DNA of 19,054 bases from an uncultured Ellagibacter sp. (GCF_934617235.1 NZ_CAKTTZ010000050.1:1-19054), one strand, 5' to 3'. Positions 7,588-16,700 are shown, counted from the stretch's first letter. Notes: generated from the letters alone by a model not told the origin. Program-made: numbers and translations.

Positions 7588-8646
7588 ATGGCAAACGAAG
7601 TTAACGGACAGGAGAACACGGTCGACTCGGCCGCCAACCCCTCCTCCGAGGTGCTTCTCGATGTGAAAAACCTCAAGACCTATTTCCATCTTGCGAGTGG
7701 CACGGCCCGCGCTGTCGACGGCGTATCGTTCACCCTCTCTCGTGGGGAAACGCTCGGCGTGGTCGGCGAGAGCGGTTCGGGTAAGTCGATGATGGCGAAA
7801 AGCATCATCAGGCTGTTCGAGGCCAATGCGCGCATCGAAGAAGGCTCGATCGAGTTCGAGGGCCGTGACGTGCTCTCCTTCGGCAAGAAAGAGCTGCGCG
7901 ACTACCGCGGGCGCGATATCGGCATGATCTTCCAAGACCCCATGACCTCGCTCGACCCGGTGTTCAAGGTCGGTCAGCAGATGACCGAGAACCTGCGCAT
8001 CCATCGCAACATGAGCAAGGCGGAAGCCCGCGAGGTCGCGATTGCCGCCCTGCGTTCGGTGAACATCCCGAACCCCGAGGCGCGCTTCAACTCCTACCCG
8101 TTCGAGCTTTCGGGCGGCATGTGCCAGCGCGTCATCATCGCCATGGCGCTTTGCTGCAACGCGAAGGTGATCTTGGCAGACGAGCCCACGACCGCCCTTG
8201 ACGTTACTGTTCAGGCTCAGGTGCTCCACCTGCTTAAAGAGCTGCAGCGCACGAACAACATCGGGCTTATGATCATCACGCACAACCTGGGCGTGGTGTG
8301 GGATGTCTGTGATCGCGCCATGGTCATGTACGCGGGCAAGGTGGTCGAAGCGGCTGACGTGAAGTCGCTCTACGCCAAACCCATGCACCCCTACACCTGG
8401 GGTTTGCTCGACTCGATGCCCTCGCTTTCCTCCGAGCGCAAAGTCGACCTTTCCACGATTCCCGGAACGCCGCCTGACCTGCGCCTTACGGGCAAGGCGT
8501 GCAACTTTGCCAACCGCTGCCCCTATGCGCAGGACATTTGCCGCAAGGAAGTTCCCGAGCTCATCGAAATCGAGCCTGGGCATCTCGTTGCCTGCCATAG
8601 ACAGACGCTCGATGCGCATCTCGAACGCGTGAAAGGAGGCAAGTAA
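7588..8646 (+). CDS. dppD: Peptide ABC transporter ATPase, DppD-like
   Basis: This 352-residue cytoplasmic ATPase energises the importer together with DppF. The visible motifs are Walker A GESGSGKS (60/61-68), Q-loop Gln116, signature LSGGMCQ (174-180), Walker B VILADEP (194-200) and switch His232. The C-terminal oligopeptide-transporter domain has the Cys-rich CNFANRCPYAQDIC pattern, which in relatives binds an iron-sulfur cluster. The signature has Cys179 where Arg is usual (SGGMRQR), a mild oddity. The ATG at 7588 is preferred with AGGTGAG upstream; a GTG at 7579 is possible. Its stop overlaps the next start as TAATG. Confidence 0.93.
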   Translation: MANEVNGQENTVDSAANPSSEVLLDVKNLKTYFHLASGTARAVDGVSFTLSRGETLGVVGESGSGKSMMAKSIIRLFEANARIEEGSIEFEGRDVLSFGKKELRDYRGRDIGMIFQDPMTSLDPVFKVGQQMTENLRIHRNMSKAEAREVAIAALRSVNIPNPEARFNSYPFELSGGMCQRVIIAMALCCNAKVILADEPTTALDVTVQAQVLHLLKELQRTNNIGLMIITHNLGVVWDVCDRAMVMYAGKVVEAADVKSLYAKPMHPYTWGLLDSMPSLSSERKVDLSTIPGTPPDLRLTGKACNFANRCPYAQDICRKEVPELIEIEPGHLVACHRQTLDAHLERVKGGK

Positions 8647-9689
8647 TGAGCATCAACGCCAATGAGGAGGCGGCTGCAACCAAGCCTGTCCCGAAATCGG
8701 GCGATGCGGCAGCACCTGTCGACCCGAATGTCATTTTGAAGATCAGCGACCTCTCGAAGGATTTCGAGATCCGCTCCGACAAGATCGGCGAGAAATCCCA
8801 GTACTTGCATGCACTTTCGCGGGTGAACCTCGAGGTGTACCGGGGCGAGACGCTCGGCATCATCGGCGAGTCTGGCTGCGGCAAGTCGACGCTCGGACGC
8901 TGCCTTGTTCGCCTCCATGAGCCGACGAGTGGAACGGTTACGTTCGAAGGCGAGCCGCTCGACTTCAAGAAAGACCGCGCGCGCCGTCAGCGCCGCAGCG
9001 TGCAGATGATCTTCCAAGATCCCTACTCTTCGCTCAATCCGCGCAAGACCTGCGCGAAGATCATCGAAGAGCCGATGATCATCCACAAGACGGAGACCGA
9101 CCCGAAGAAGCGCGAGACTCGCGTTCGCGAGCTGATGGAGCTCGTCGGTTTGGATACCCAGCACATGCACCGCTATCCGCACGAGTTCTCGGGTGGTCAG
9201 CGCCAGCGCATCAACATCGCTCGCGCGCTCTCACTTGAACCGAAGCTGCTCGTGTGCGACGAGCCGGTTTCCGCACTTGACGTGTCCATTCAGGCCCAGG
9301 TGCTCAACCTCTTCGGAAGGCTCCAGCGCGAGCTCGGCCTGACGTACGTCTTCATCTCGCACGACCTGAGCGTCATCAAGCATATTTCCGATCGCATCGC
9401 CATCATGTACCTCGGTCAGGTGGTAGAGCTCTGCGACGCCGAGGGCATTTACGAGGAGCCGCTTCATCCCTACACGCAGGCGCTTCTCTCCGCGATTCCT
9501 CCCACGAGCCCGTTTGAGGAGAAGCATACCATCGCGCTCACGGGCGATATTCCGAGCCCCATTGGCGACATGAAGGGATGCCCGCTCGCGTCGAGGTGCC
9601 CGCATTGCACGGAGCGTTGCAGGAAGGAACACCCTGCCTTGGTCGAGGCAAGGCCCGGGCATAAGGTTGCCTGTTTCTTGTACGAGTAA
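8646..9689 (+). CDS. dppF: Peptide ABC transporter ATPase, DppF-like
   Basis: The product is the 347-residue second ATPase subunit of the importer. Motifs are Walker A GESGCGKS (74-81), Gln124 in IFQDPYSSLNPR, signature FSGGQRQR (181-188), Walker B LLVCDEP (201-207) and His239. The C-terminus carries the CxLASRCPHCTERC-type Cys pattern of oligopeptide ATPases. A 30-residue polar N-terminal extension precedes the ABC domain. AAAGGAGG lies 6 bases upstream of the ATG, and the start overlaps the dppD stop by one base. It closes the transporter set; peptidase T follows after 64 bases. Confidence 0.93.
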   Translation: MSINANEEAAATKPVPKSGDAAAPVDPNVILKISDLSKDFEIRSDKIGEKSQYLHALSRVNLEVYRGETLGIIGESGCGKSTLGRCLVRLHEPTSGTVTFEGEPLDFKKDRARRQRRSVQMIFQDPYSSLNPRKTCAKIIEEPMIIHKTETDPKKRETRVRELMELVGLDTQHMHRYPHEFSGGQRQRINIARALSLEPKLLVCDEPVSALDVSIQAQVLNLFGRLQRELGLTYVFISHDLSVIKHISDRIAIMYLGQVVELCDAEGIYEEPLHPYTQALLSAIPPTSPFEEKHTIALTGDIPSPIGDMKGCPLASRCPHCTERCRKEHPALVEARPGHKVACFLYE

Positions 9690-9705
9690 GTGTTCGATGT
9701 ATCCG

Positions 9706-9735
9706 GCGGTCCCTGCTTTTGCGGGTAGGGGCCGC
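9706..9735 (+). other. GC-rich hairpin between dppF and pepT
   Basis: GCGGTCCCT (9706-9714) pairs with AGGGGCCGC (9727-9735) over 9 positions with one wobble. No T run follows, so it is more likely an mRNA-processing or stability element than a terminator. It leaves pepT only partly insulated from the transporter genes. Confidence 0.4.
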
Positions 9736-9753
9736 TTCAAAGATTGGAGACCT

Positions 9754-10992
9754 ATGGAACCGGTTGAAGAGCGGTTTTTGCGCTATGTAAGAATCAATAC
9801 CCAGTCCTGCGCTGGTCAAGAGGCTATCCCGAGCACTCCGTGCCAATGGAATCTCGCGAACCTGCTCGTCGAGGAGCTTCGTGCCCTCGGTGTGGAAGAC
9901 GCGAGCGTCGATGAGCACTGCTACGTGATGGGACATATCCCCGCAAACCTTCCCGAAGGAACCACTGCTCCGGCAATCGGATTTATCTCCCATATGGATA
10001 CCGCCACCGAAACGAGCGGCGAGGGTGTGAACCCCCGCATCGTCGAGAACTACCAGGGCGGCCCCATCGTTATCAACGAAGAGCTCGGCATGGTGCTTGA
10101 CCAGGAGCACTTCCCCACGCTTGCGAAGCATATCGGCGACGACCTCATCGTGACCGACGGCACTACCCTGCTTGGTGCCGATAACAAGGCCGGCGTGGCA
10201 GAGATCATGTCGCTCGTGGAATACCTGCACGAGAACCCCGACACTCCCCACGGTCCGCTCTCCATCGGCTTCACCCCTGATGAGGAAGTGGGTCGCGGTG
10301 CGGATCTCTTCGATGTGGAAAGGTTCGGTGCCGAACTTGCCTACACGGTCGACGGCGGCGAGTTGGGCGAGCTGGAGTACGAGAACTTCAACGCGGCGAG
10401 CGCCATCGTTAAGATTACGGGCAAGGTGGTGCACCCTGGCTCCGCGAAGAACCGCATGCGTAACGCCGCGCTTCTGGCCTGCGAATTCGCCGCGCTTCTT
10501 CCCGCAACCGAGATTCCCGCGACCACTGAAGGCCGCGAAGGGTTCTTCCACCTGGGCTCCATCGAGGGCGATGTGGCGACGGCCACGCTCGACTACATCA
10601 TCCGCGACCACGATCGCGAGCGCTTCGAGGAGCGCAAGCGCATTATGGAGCAGGCGGCGGCGCTTATGAACGCCCGCTACGGCTGCGACTGCGTCGAGCT
10701 TTCCATCACCGACCAGTACTACAACATGAAAGAGCAGATCCTGCCGCATATGGAGCTTGTCGACCTCGCGCGCGAGGCGATGGAGGACACGGGCATCGAG
10801 CCGCTTATCATCGCTGTACGTGGCGGCACGGACGGCGCACGCCTTTCCTACATGGGCCTTCCCTGCCCCAACCTGTGTGCTGGGTGTGAGTATGCGCATG
10901 GGCCCTTTGAGCATTGCTCCGTTCAGGCGCTTCAGAAGATTTCCGACATGCTCGTCGTTCTCGTGCAGAAGTTCGTGAAACCCGAGGAATAG
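9754..10992 (+). CDS. pepT: Peptidase T (tripeptide aminopeptidase)
   Basis: This 412-residue cytoplasmic zinc enzyme of family M20B removes the N-terminal residue from tripeptides. The metal and catalytic positions are visible: His80 and Asp82 (SHMDTA), Asp143 (LGADNKAG), Glu177/Glu178 (TPDEEVG), Asp200 (YTVDGG) and His382 (EYAHGPFEH). VRGGTDGARLS, typical of PepT, lies in the last quarter. The length matches the usual 405-412. The frame is open upstream to 9667, but the ATG at 9754 has GGAG upstream and matches the PepT N-terminus. It probably digests the peptides imported by the transporter encoded just before it. Confidence 0.93.
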   Translation: MEPVEERFLRYVRINTQSCAGQEAIPSTPCQWNLANLLVEELRALGVEDASVDEHCYVMGHIPANLPEGTTAPAIGFISHMDTATETSGEGVNPRIVENYQGGPIVINEELGMVLDQEHFPTLAKHIGDDLIVTDGTTLLGADNKAGVAEIMSLVEYLHENPDTPHGPLSIGFTPDEEVGRGADLFDVERFGAELAYTVDGGELGELEYENFNAASAIVKITGKVVHPGSAKNRMRNAALLACEFAALLPATEIPATTEGREGFFHLGSIEGDVATATLDYIIRDHDRERFEERKRIMEQAAALMNARYGCDCVELSITDQYYNMKEQILPHMELVDLAREAMEDTGIEPLIIAVRGGTDGARLSYMGLPCPNLCAGCEYAHGPFEHCSVQALQKISDMLVVLVQKFVKPEE

Positions 10993-11057
10993 CGCTCGAC
11001 TTTCTTCGGTAGCGGCGACATTTTGGTTGATGCGTTATTGCTGAAGGAGGCAATTGA

Positions 11058-12281
11058 ATGATGGAAAGTGATGAGCGTTCGAGGCGAGCGCTCACGTATG
11101 CTGAGAAGCTTTCGCGCATGATTCGTGTGAGAACGGTTCAGGAACCGGGAAACGCCCAGTCCTTCGAGGACTTCCACGCCCTGTTGAAAGAGCTGTTCCC
11201 TGCCGTTTTTGCGCATTGTGAGATCAAGGTGTTCGGGAACGACGGGGGAAGCTTGCTTTTCCGTTGGCGCGCTGCGTGTGCGGAGGGGGAAGGCAAGCCC
11301 GCGCTGCTTCTTATGAGCCACCAAGATGTTGTCGATGCTGAGGGCCCGTGGACCCATGAGCCGTTTGGCGGGGAAATCGCGGAAGGCCGCGTTTGGGGGC
11401 GCGGTGCGCTCGATATCAAGGGCAACCTCCTGTGTATCTTGCAGGCAGTTGAGGAGCTTATCGAGGCCGGTTTCTCCCCCGCCACCGACGTCTACGTTGC
11501 TTCGAGCGACTGCGAGGAAATCGGCGGCAACGACCTTGTGCCGGATTACTTGAGGGCGCAACAGATTGATATCGACTTACTCGTTGATGAGGGTCCTTGC
11601 ATTATCAAGGGTGATGACGGTGTGCTTGCTGCGCAAGTTGCTGTGGCTGAGAAGGGCCAGGTCATCTTCAAGTGCAGTGCTTTCGGACCCGGTGGTCACG
11701 CTATGAGCGTCAAGAAGAACTCTCCGCTTGTTCGCTTGGGTGCGTTTATGGCTGAGGTCGATGCTGCGGATCTTTTCGAAGGCGATGCGCGTCCTGACCT
11801 TTTCGATAAGACGGGCACCACGGTCGCTTTCACCATGGCGGGCGCATCGAACGTTCCCAACGTCGTTCCGCGCGAGGCGTGGGCGATCTGCGACGTGCGT
11901 CTTGCTCCTGGCAGGACTGTGGAATCTGCTCACCATGCCATGGTGGAAGTGGGTAATCGTCATGACGTTGAGGTGACGGTGAGCAAGAGCACGCCGCCTA
12001 GCCCCGTCTCGGATACGAGTGGACTTGCATATACCCAGGTGACAGCAGCTATTTCTTCGGTGTATCCCGATGTTCGCCCGCGCGCAGTCCTGCTTTCGGG
12101 CGGAACGGACACCAAGCATTTCACCGATGTTGCGCAGTGCTGCATCCGTTTTACGCCGATGGTCTTCACGCCGGAGCAAACCGCGACCATCCATGGCATC
12201 GATGAGAACATCGACTGCGCCGCGCTGCCATCAGGGGTCGACTTTTTCAAGACGTTAATCGAGCACAGGAGCAACCGATGA
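11058..12281 (+). CDS. M20 family metallopeptidase, carboxypeptidase-like
   Basis: This 407-residue di-zinc hydrolase shows the M20 pattern SHQDVVD (His88, Asp90), GRGALDIKG (Asp119), SSDCEEIGG (Glu153, Glu154) and LLVDEGP (Asp177). GPGGHAMSVKKNSP in the lid domain and LLSGGTDTKHF near the end complete the family signature. It most resembles the Cps1/PM20D1-type carboxypeptidase group rather than PepT or succinyl-diaminopimelate desuccinylase; exact substrate is uncertain. AAGGAGG lies 8 bases upstream of the ATG at 11058 (a second ATG at 11061 is possible). It overlaps the next gene by ATGA (12278-12281), so the two are translationally coupled. Confidence 0.88.
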   Translation: MMESDERSRRALTYAEKLSRMIRVRTVQEPGNAQSFEDFHALLKELFPAVFAHCEIKVFGNDGGSLLFRWRAACAEGEGKPALLLMSHQDVVDAEGPWTHEPFGGEIAEGRVWGRGALDIKGNLLCILQAVEELIEAGFSPATDVYVASSDCEEIGGNDLVPDYLRAQQIDIDLLVDEGPCIIKGDDGVLAAQVAVAEKGQVIFKCSAFGPGGHAMSVKKNSPLVRLGAFMAEVDAADLFEGDARPDLFDKTGTTVAFTMAGASNVPNVVPREAWAICDVRLAPGRTVESAHHAMVEVGNRHDVEVTVSKSTPPSPVSDTSGLAYTQVTAAISSVYPDVRPRAVLLSGGTDTKHFTDVAQCCIRFTPMVFTPEQTATIHGIDENIDCAALPSGVDFFKTLIEHRSNR

Positions 12282-14086
12282 CTTCACTGAACACTGACTT
12301 GAATACGGACGCCTCGCGCCAATGGAGCCTCGACGCGCTTTATAAGGGCTTCGACGATGAGGCGTATGTGCAGGATTGCAAGAAGTTTTCCCAGCTTATT
12401 GATGAGTACATTGCTGCGCTCGCGCCGATTGAGCGCGGCGATCGCGCCTTTGGCATCGAGGCGCTCTGCGAATTCCTCGAGCGTGAGGAGAAGCTGTGGC
12501 TGATCGGCAAGGACTTGCACGAGTTCACCTACCTTCGCAGCGCTGTCGATGCGGGCGACAAGCAGGCCCTCTCGGCGATGGCTGCCCTGCGCAAGGGATA
12601 CGGGAAGATGGCACGCCCGAGCCTTTTCGTCCGCCGATGTGTGGCTGGTCTTGATTTGAGTGAGGACGATTTTGCCGCATCTCCCCTTCTTGAAGACTAT
12701 CGTTTTGTGATCGGGCAGATGAAGCTTGAAGGCGCTTGCCAGGGAAGTTCCGATGCGGAGGACGTTTTCGCTCGCATGCAGGGATGCGCGGGAGATGCAT
12801 GGATTGATTTGCGATCGAGCTTGGTCGGCTTCGCAACGGCGCAGCTCGACGGGAAGGAGCTCACGCTCACCGAGCTACGCAACCTTGCCCGATCGACTGA
12901 TGCTGAGACGCGCAAGAAGGCCTTCGATGCCGAAATCGAATGCTCGGAAGCAATTTCTGTCGGCGTCGCCGCATCGCTTAACGGCATCAAGGAGCAGGTC
13001 ATTCTGCAGGCGGAGATGCGCGGCTTCTCTTCCCCGCTTGATATGGCGCTCTTCCAGTCGCGCATGAAAAGCGAGACGCTCGATGTGCTGTGGGAAGTCG
13101 TGACGGAGCACCTGCCGTCGCTCCAAGCTTACCTCACGCGCAAGGCTGAGCTTCTCGGTCATAAGAATGGTCTTCCGTGGTGGGACTTTTTCGCACCAGT
13201 CGTGAGCGAGTCTTCCGACGCTCGGTCGTTCACCATCGAGTCCGCGCGAGCCTATCTGGTCAAGCATCTGGGAAGTTTCTCCTCTGAGCTCGGTGAGCTT
13301 ATCGAGCGCGCCTTCGATGAGCGTTGGATCGACTTCGACCCTCGTCCGGGAAAGAGCGGCGGCGCCTTCTGCCGCAACCTGTCCAACCAGCGCCAAAGCC
13401 GCGTGCTCACCAACTTCGACGGCACGCTGCGCGCGGTCGATACGATCGCACACGAGCTCGGGCACGCCTTCCATGGGCAGCAGATCGAGATGAAGCGCCC
13501 TCTCAACAGGTGCTATACCATGCCTGTTGCCGAGACGGCATCGAACTTCGACGAGCTTTTGCTCATGAATGCCGCTATTGAGGAAGCAAAGACGACCGAG
13601 GAGCGCATCGCGCTTCTGGACGCGAGGCTCTCGGACGTTGCGCAGACGGTGTGCGATATCTTCTCGCGCTTCCTCTTCGAAAAGTCGGTCTTCGAGCAGC
13701 GCGCCGAGAAGTACCTTGTCGCCGAGGATCTTTGCCGCTTGATGGTGGATGCCCAAAAGAAGGCGTACGGGTCCGCCCTCGACGCCGACGCGCTTCACCC
13801 CTACATGTGGGTGAACAAAGTGCACTACTACATGACGACGCTCAGCTACTACAACTTCCCCTATACGTTCGGACTGCTGCTTGCGCACGGGCTGTATGCG
13901 CGCTATCAGGAGGTCGGCCCCTCGTTCGTCGAATGCTACAAGTCGTTCCTGAATGCGACGACGACCGACACCGTGGAAGGGGCGACGGCAGTCGCCGGCG
14001 TCGATGTGACGACGCGGGAATTCTGGGAAAGCAGCTTTGAGGTGATCGAGGCCCAGGTCGCCGAGTTCCTGTCGCTTACCGAGTAG
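12278..14086 (+). CDS. pepF: Oligoendopeptidase F family (M3B) metallopeptidase
   Basis: This 602-residue cytoplasmic zinc endopeptidase cuts short peptides internally. The active-site motif HELGH spans 392-396, preceded by TIA, and the third zinc ligand Glu419 lies in ETASNFDE (419-426). A helical N-terminal region precedes the catalytic domain. KSGGAFCRNL (359-368) and the C-terminal YYNFPYTFGLLLAHGLYARY are typical of PepF. The length is normal (about 600). AGGAG lies upstream and the start overlaps the M20 gene by 4 bases. It is the last gene of the peptide-uptake and digestion operon and is followed at once by a strong terminator. Confidence 0.93.
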   Translation: MTSLNTDLNTDASRQWSLDALYKGFDDEAYVQDCKKFSQLIDEYIAALAPIERGDRAFGIEALCEFLEREEKLWLIGKDLHEFTYLRSAVDAGDKQALSAMAALRKGYGKMARPSLFVRRCVAGLDLSEDDFAASPLLEDYRFVIGQMKLEGACQGSSDAEDVFARMQGCAGDAWIDLRSSLVGFATAQLDGKELTLTELRNLARSTDAETRKKAFDAEIECSEAISVGVAASLNGIKEQVILQAEMRGFSSPLDMALFQSRMKSETLDVLWEVVTEHLPSLQAYLTRKAELLGHKNGLPWWDFFAPVVSESSDARSFTIESARAYLVKHLGSFSSELGELIERAFDERWIDFDPRPGKSGGAFCRNLSNQRQSRVLTNFDGTLRAVDTIAHELGHAFHGQQIEMKRPLNRCYTMPVAETASNFDELLLMNAAIEEAKTTEERIALLDARLSDVAQTVCDIFSRFLFEKSVFEQRAEKYLVAEDLCRLMVDAQKKAYGSALDADALHPYMWVNKVHYYMTTLSYYNFPYTFGLLLAHGLYARYQEVGPSFVECYKSFLNATTTDTVEGATAVAGVDVTTREFWESSFEVIEAQVAEFLSLTE

Positions 14087-14089
14087 AGA

Positions 14090-14143
14090 AAAGCCCTCGG
14101 AGGGTTGTTTCCCCGCGTTAAGCGGGCTTCCTCCGAGGGCTTT
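14090..14143. terminator. Strong bidirectional terminator between convergent genes
   Basis: A perfect 14-bp stem (14090-14103 with 14130-14143; AAAGCCCTCGGAGG) has a second small hairpin (CCCGC/GCGGG) in its loop. It gives CTTTCTGCG on the plus strand and CTTTTCTC on the minus strand, so it can stop transcripts of pepF and of the minus-strand cyuA unit. Confidence 0.85.
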
Positions 14144-14170
14144 CTGCGTTGTTGTTCTGCTATTGCCGCA

Positions 14171-14236
14171 TCGGGGCTGCCGGGTGTTTTGTCGGTTGCG
14201 AATCGCTTTCCGCAACCCACAGCCTTGCGGCCCCGA
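14171..14236. other. Nested double-stem element downstream of cyuA
   Basis: The outer arms TCGGGGCTGC (14171-14180) and GCGGCCCCGA (14227-14236) pair over 10 positions with one wobble. The inner arms GGTTGCG (14194-14200) and CGCAACC (14211-14217) pair exactly. It begins 13 bases past the cyuA stop on the minus strand. It may act as a second terminator or an RNA 3'-end stabiliser; no T run follows. Confidence 0.5.
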
Positions 14237-14248
14237 ACTATTTATCGG

Positions 14249-15529
14249 CTATTCGGAATCGATCATGATGCTTAGAATCTCGCGATCGGTTTCCCTCATG
14301 CCTTCGCGTGCCATGCGGCTTACGTTGCGGATGGTCTCATCGACGCCCATGGTGACGATGCCGTCGCCCGCGTAGAACTCATTTCCATTCTTGAACAGGC
14401 GATATCCGAACACACCCGACTCAATGGCCATTGCGATCTTGGCGGCACAGGAAGGCTTCGCACCGTCGCACACCATGCCCGACACCGTTCCGAGTGAGTT
14501 GACAATCGTGTGCTCGATTTCCTCCATGCGCCCGCCAAGGAGGTAAGCGATGCCGCATGCAGCACCGGTGCCCGCGCTTACGGCTCCGCAGAACGCCGAC
14601 AAACATCCGATGCCCGACTTCTGATAAACGCTGATCAGGTCGGACACGGCAATCGCTCGAAGCATTTTCTTGCGTGGGATGTCGAGGGCACGCGCGTATA
14701 CCACGATGGGAACCGAGGCGGTGATGCCCTGGTTGCCGCTGCCCGACACGATGACGACCGGCATGGGGCAGCCGCCCATGCGCGCGTCGCTGCCCGCTGC
14801 CGCCGCTGCCTTTGCCTGGGTGAGCAGGTCATCAGGGTAGGCGTCGGATGCGTAGAGCTTGCCGACGCGTCCGCCCCAATCGTTTTCCAAACCTTCGCTC
14901 GAGATGGCGTAGTTGTATTCTGCCTGGCGGCTGAGGACCTCTTCCACGTCGGCCAAATCGACGGTGTCCGCGAACTCGATGATGTCGGCGACGTTGAGCA
15001 GCTTGGTCAGCGCATCTTCCCCGTCGGTTGGATCAGCGGCGCGCGTGTCGTGAAGTACCTCGCCGTCGCGCTCGATGAGCACCACGTTCGTGTGGTTCTT
15101 CGCCATGACGACGCGTGCCGACCCGCCGTTTTCGCCAAAGACACGCACATCGATGTAGAAGGGCTCGCTCGTGTCGGCGAACTCAACCCTGATCTCACGT
15201 TCGTTCAGGTAGCGGGCCATGTAGGCGCGCCCGTCATCGTCGAGGCTGGAGAGTACATCGAGGCCCTTGTCGGCGTCGCCCGCAGCGATGCCTGCCGCGA
15301 CTGCGGTCTTCACGCCATGCTGCCCGCCTGTGTTTGGAACGGTGACGCTGTGGACGTTCTTGATGATATTCCCGCTGACAGAGATGGAGATACGCTCGGG
15401 TTCGCTGCCGAGCACCTGCGCCGCCTTTGCCGATGCGAAGGCGATAGCGATGGGCTCCGTGCAGCCGGTTGCGACGAGGAGCTCATCTTTGAGGATTTGC
15501 ACGTATGCATCGTAGGTTTTCTGATTCAT
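14249..15529 (-). CDS. cyuA: L-cysteine desulfidase family protein (CyuA/YhaM-like)
   Basis: This 426-residue cytoplasmic iron-sulfur enzyme belongs to the cysteine desulfidase/UPF0597 family. Characterised members split cysteine into pyruvate, ammonia and sulfide. The conserved start VATGCTEPIAIA has Cys23; SGIGCLSAFCGA (Cys309, Cys314) and GMVCDGAKPSCAAK (Cys354, Cys361) supply the probable cluster ligands; SGSGNQGITASVP (262-274) is typical. The ATG at 15529 has AAAAAGGAA about 10 bases upstream; the frame stays open to 15829, but that part overlaps the preceding gene. It follows the URO-D family gene by 61 bases, probably in one transcript. It is related to the serine dehydratase alpha fold, so another amino acid is a less likely substrate. 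Confidence 0.88.
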   Translation of the reverse strand: MNQKTYDAYVQILKDELLVATGCTEPIAIAFASAKAAQVLGSEPERISISVSGNIIKNVHSVTVPNTGGQHGVKTAVAAGIAAGDADKGLDVLSSLDDDGRAYMARYLNEREIRVEFADTSEPFYIDVRVFGENGGSARVVMAKNHTNVVLIERDGEVLHDTRAADPTDGEDALTKLLNVADIIEFADTVDLADVEEVLSRQAEYNYAISSEGLENDWGGRVGKLYASDAYPDDLLTQAKAAAAAGSDARMGGCPMPVVIVSGSGNQGITASVPIVVYARALDIPRKKMLRAIAVSDLISVYQKSGIGCLSAFCGAVSAGTGAACGIAYLLGGRMEEIEHTIVNSLGTVSGMVCDGAKPSCAAKIAMAIESGVFGYRLFKNGNEFYAGDGIVTMGVDETIRNVSRMAREGMRETDREILSIMIDSE

Positions 15530-15590
15530 TGCGGCTATTCCTTTTTTGTCGCTCGTTGTTAGGTGTTTGTCCTTGGCGTGGGCAATCGGG

Positions 15591-16622
15591 TTATCGCAGC
15601 CCAGCCTCGTGAACCACTTCGTAGACGAGGGAGAACAGCGAGCGGTCGACGTCGAGCGGAAGCGTGCAGCCAGGCCCGAAGATGAGCGCTCCGCCGTCGT
15701 TTTGCGCGAGCGTGTCCTCAAGGCGGGTTGCCAGGCGGCGTTTGACCTGCTCAGGCGTGCCGTAGAAGTCGCGGTTCTGATCGAATCCGGTGATGAGCAC
15801 CTTGTCGGTCTTCCTGCGCATGTCGGCAACGCTCGTCAGGTTCGGCACGATACCGCAGCATTCCCAGTTGAACGCCTGATAGTCAAGGTCGATGAGATCG
15901 TCCATGTAGAGGCCCTCATCGCCGTGGACATGCAGCATGGAGAACCAGGTGCGGCCCTTGAGCTTCTGCGCCATGTGCTCAAGGTACGGCACGACGAACT
16001 CGCGATGCTCTTCAGGTGTGATCAGCGTCGAGCGGGAGAACTTCGTCGTCATGAAGATGCCGTCGATGCCCTTGTCGATGAGCGCGTCGAGGAAGTGGTC
16101 GTTAGTCTCTTGCAGAGCTTCGAGCGCATGTGTGAGCGCCTTTGGGTCGGAGCGCATGAGGTCGAGGGTCCAGTCAGGGTTCATCGGCGTGGAAAGCTCC
16201 TGCACCCACGACAGCGGGTCGAACAGCGTCGCGAGCACCGGTTTCTCGCCCTTGTATGTGTCGACGATGCGCCCGTCGACGGCGACCTCGGCGGCGAGCG
16301 TCTCGTTCGTCGCGTCGAGGATCCCGAGCTTGCCGGCATCTTCGGCGGAGGTGATGGGGTGCGAGTGGAAGACGCCGTCCCACTTATGCGGGTTCGTGGA
16401 GAATTCATAGTCTGCGCCGTATGCGACAGGCATGTAGTTTCCGCAGGTCATAATCTTGATGAGATCCCAATGCCCCGCGGTTGCCGTATTGACGGTCTCA
16501 TCGTAGAAGTCGTCGGCGACAGGGTCTGCCAAGGGGAAATGGAACCATCCCACGATGGGGAGCTCTTCCCCGAGCTTCTTCGTTTCAACTTGCTGCTTGA
16601 TCAGTTCGAATCCAGTTGGCAT
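15591..16622 (-). CDS. Uroporphyrinogen decarboxylase (URO-D) family protein, probable corrinoid-type methyltransferase
   Basis: The product is a 343-residue TIM-barrel protein of the URO-D family. It lacks the arginine-rich N-terminal motif expected of true HemE and has His231-Val-His233 (MLHVHGDEG) and Cys319 (FGPGCTLPLDV). These are near where the MtaA/MtbA methyltransferase branch has its zinc ligands (His-x-Cys...Cys), so a methyl-transfer role is more likely than heme synthesis; this is inference. No corrinoid protein gene lies nearby. The ATG at 16622 was chosen because GGGGAAGGGG lies just upstream; an ATG at 16691 would add 23 poorly conserved-looking residues. The upstream leader holds one copy of the ~90-bp repeat. 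Confidence 0.78.
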   Translation of the reverse strand: MPTGFELIKQQVETKKLGEELPIVGWFHFPLADPVADDFYDETVNTATAGHWDLIKIMTCGNYMPVAYGADYEFSTNPHKWDGVFHSHPITSAEDAGKLGILDATNETLAAEVAVDGRIVDTYKGEKPVLATLFDPLSWVQELSTPMNPDWTLDLMRSDPKALTHALEALQETNDHFLDALIDKGIDGIFMTTKFSRSTLITPEEHREFVVPYLEHMAQKLKGRTWFSMLHVHGDEGLYMDDLIDLDYQAFNWECCGIVPNLTSVADMRRKTDKVLITGFDQNRDFYGTPEQVKRRLATRLEDTLAQNDGGALIFGPGCTLPLDVDRSLFSLVYEVVHEAGLR

Positions 16623-16700
16623 CAATGCCCCTTCCCCGCGATATCCTGAAAACCGATATGAATAAAGGTTGCATCGTCCATGATATTTCATTTCCGCTTA

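Noticed and set aside
6592..8619. A 675-codon open frame on the minus strand
   Set aside because: It is antisense to dppC and dppD, His/Arg/Asp-rich and without domain or ribosome site; a codon-bias shadow.
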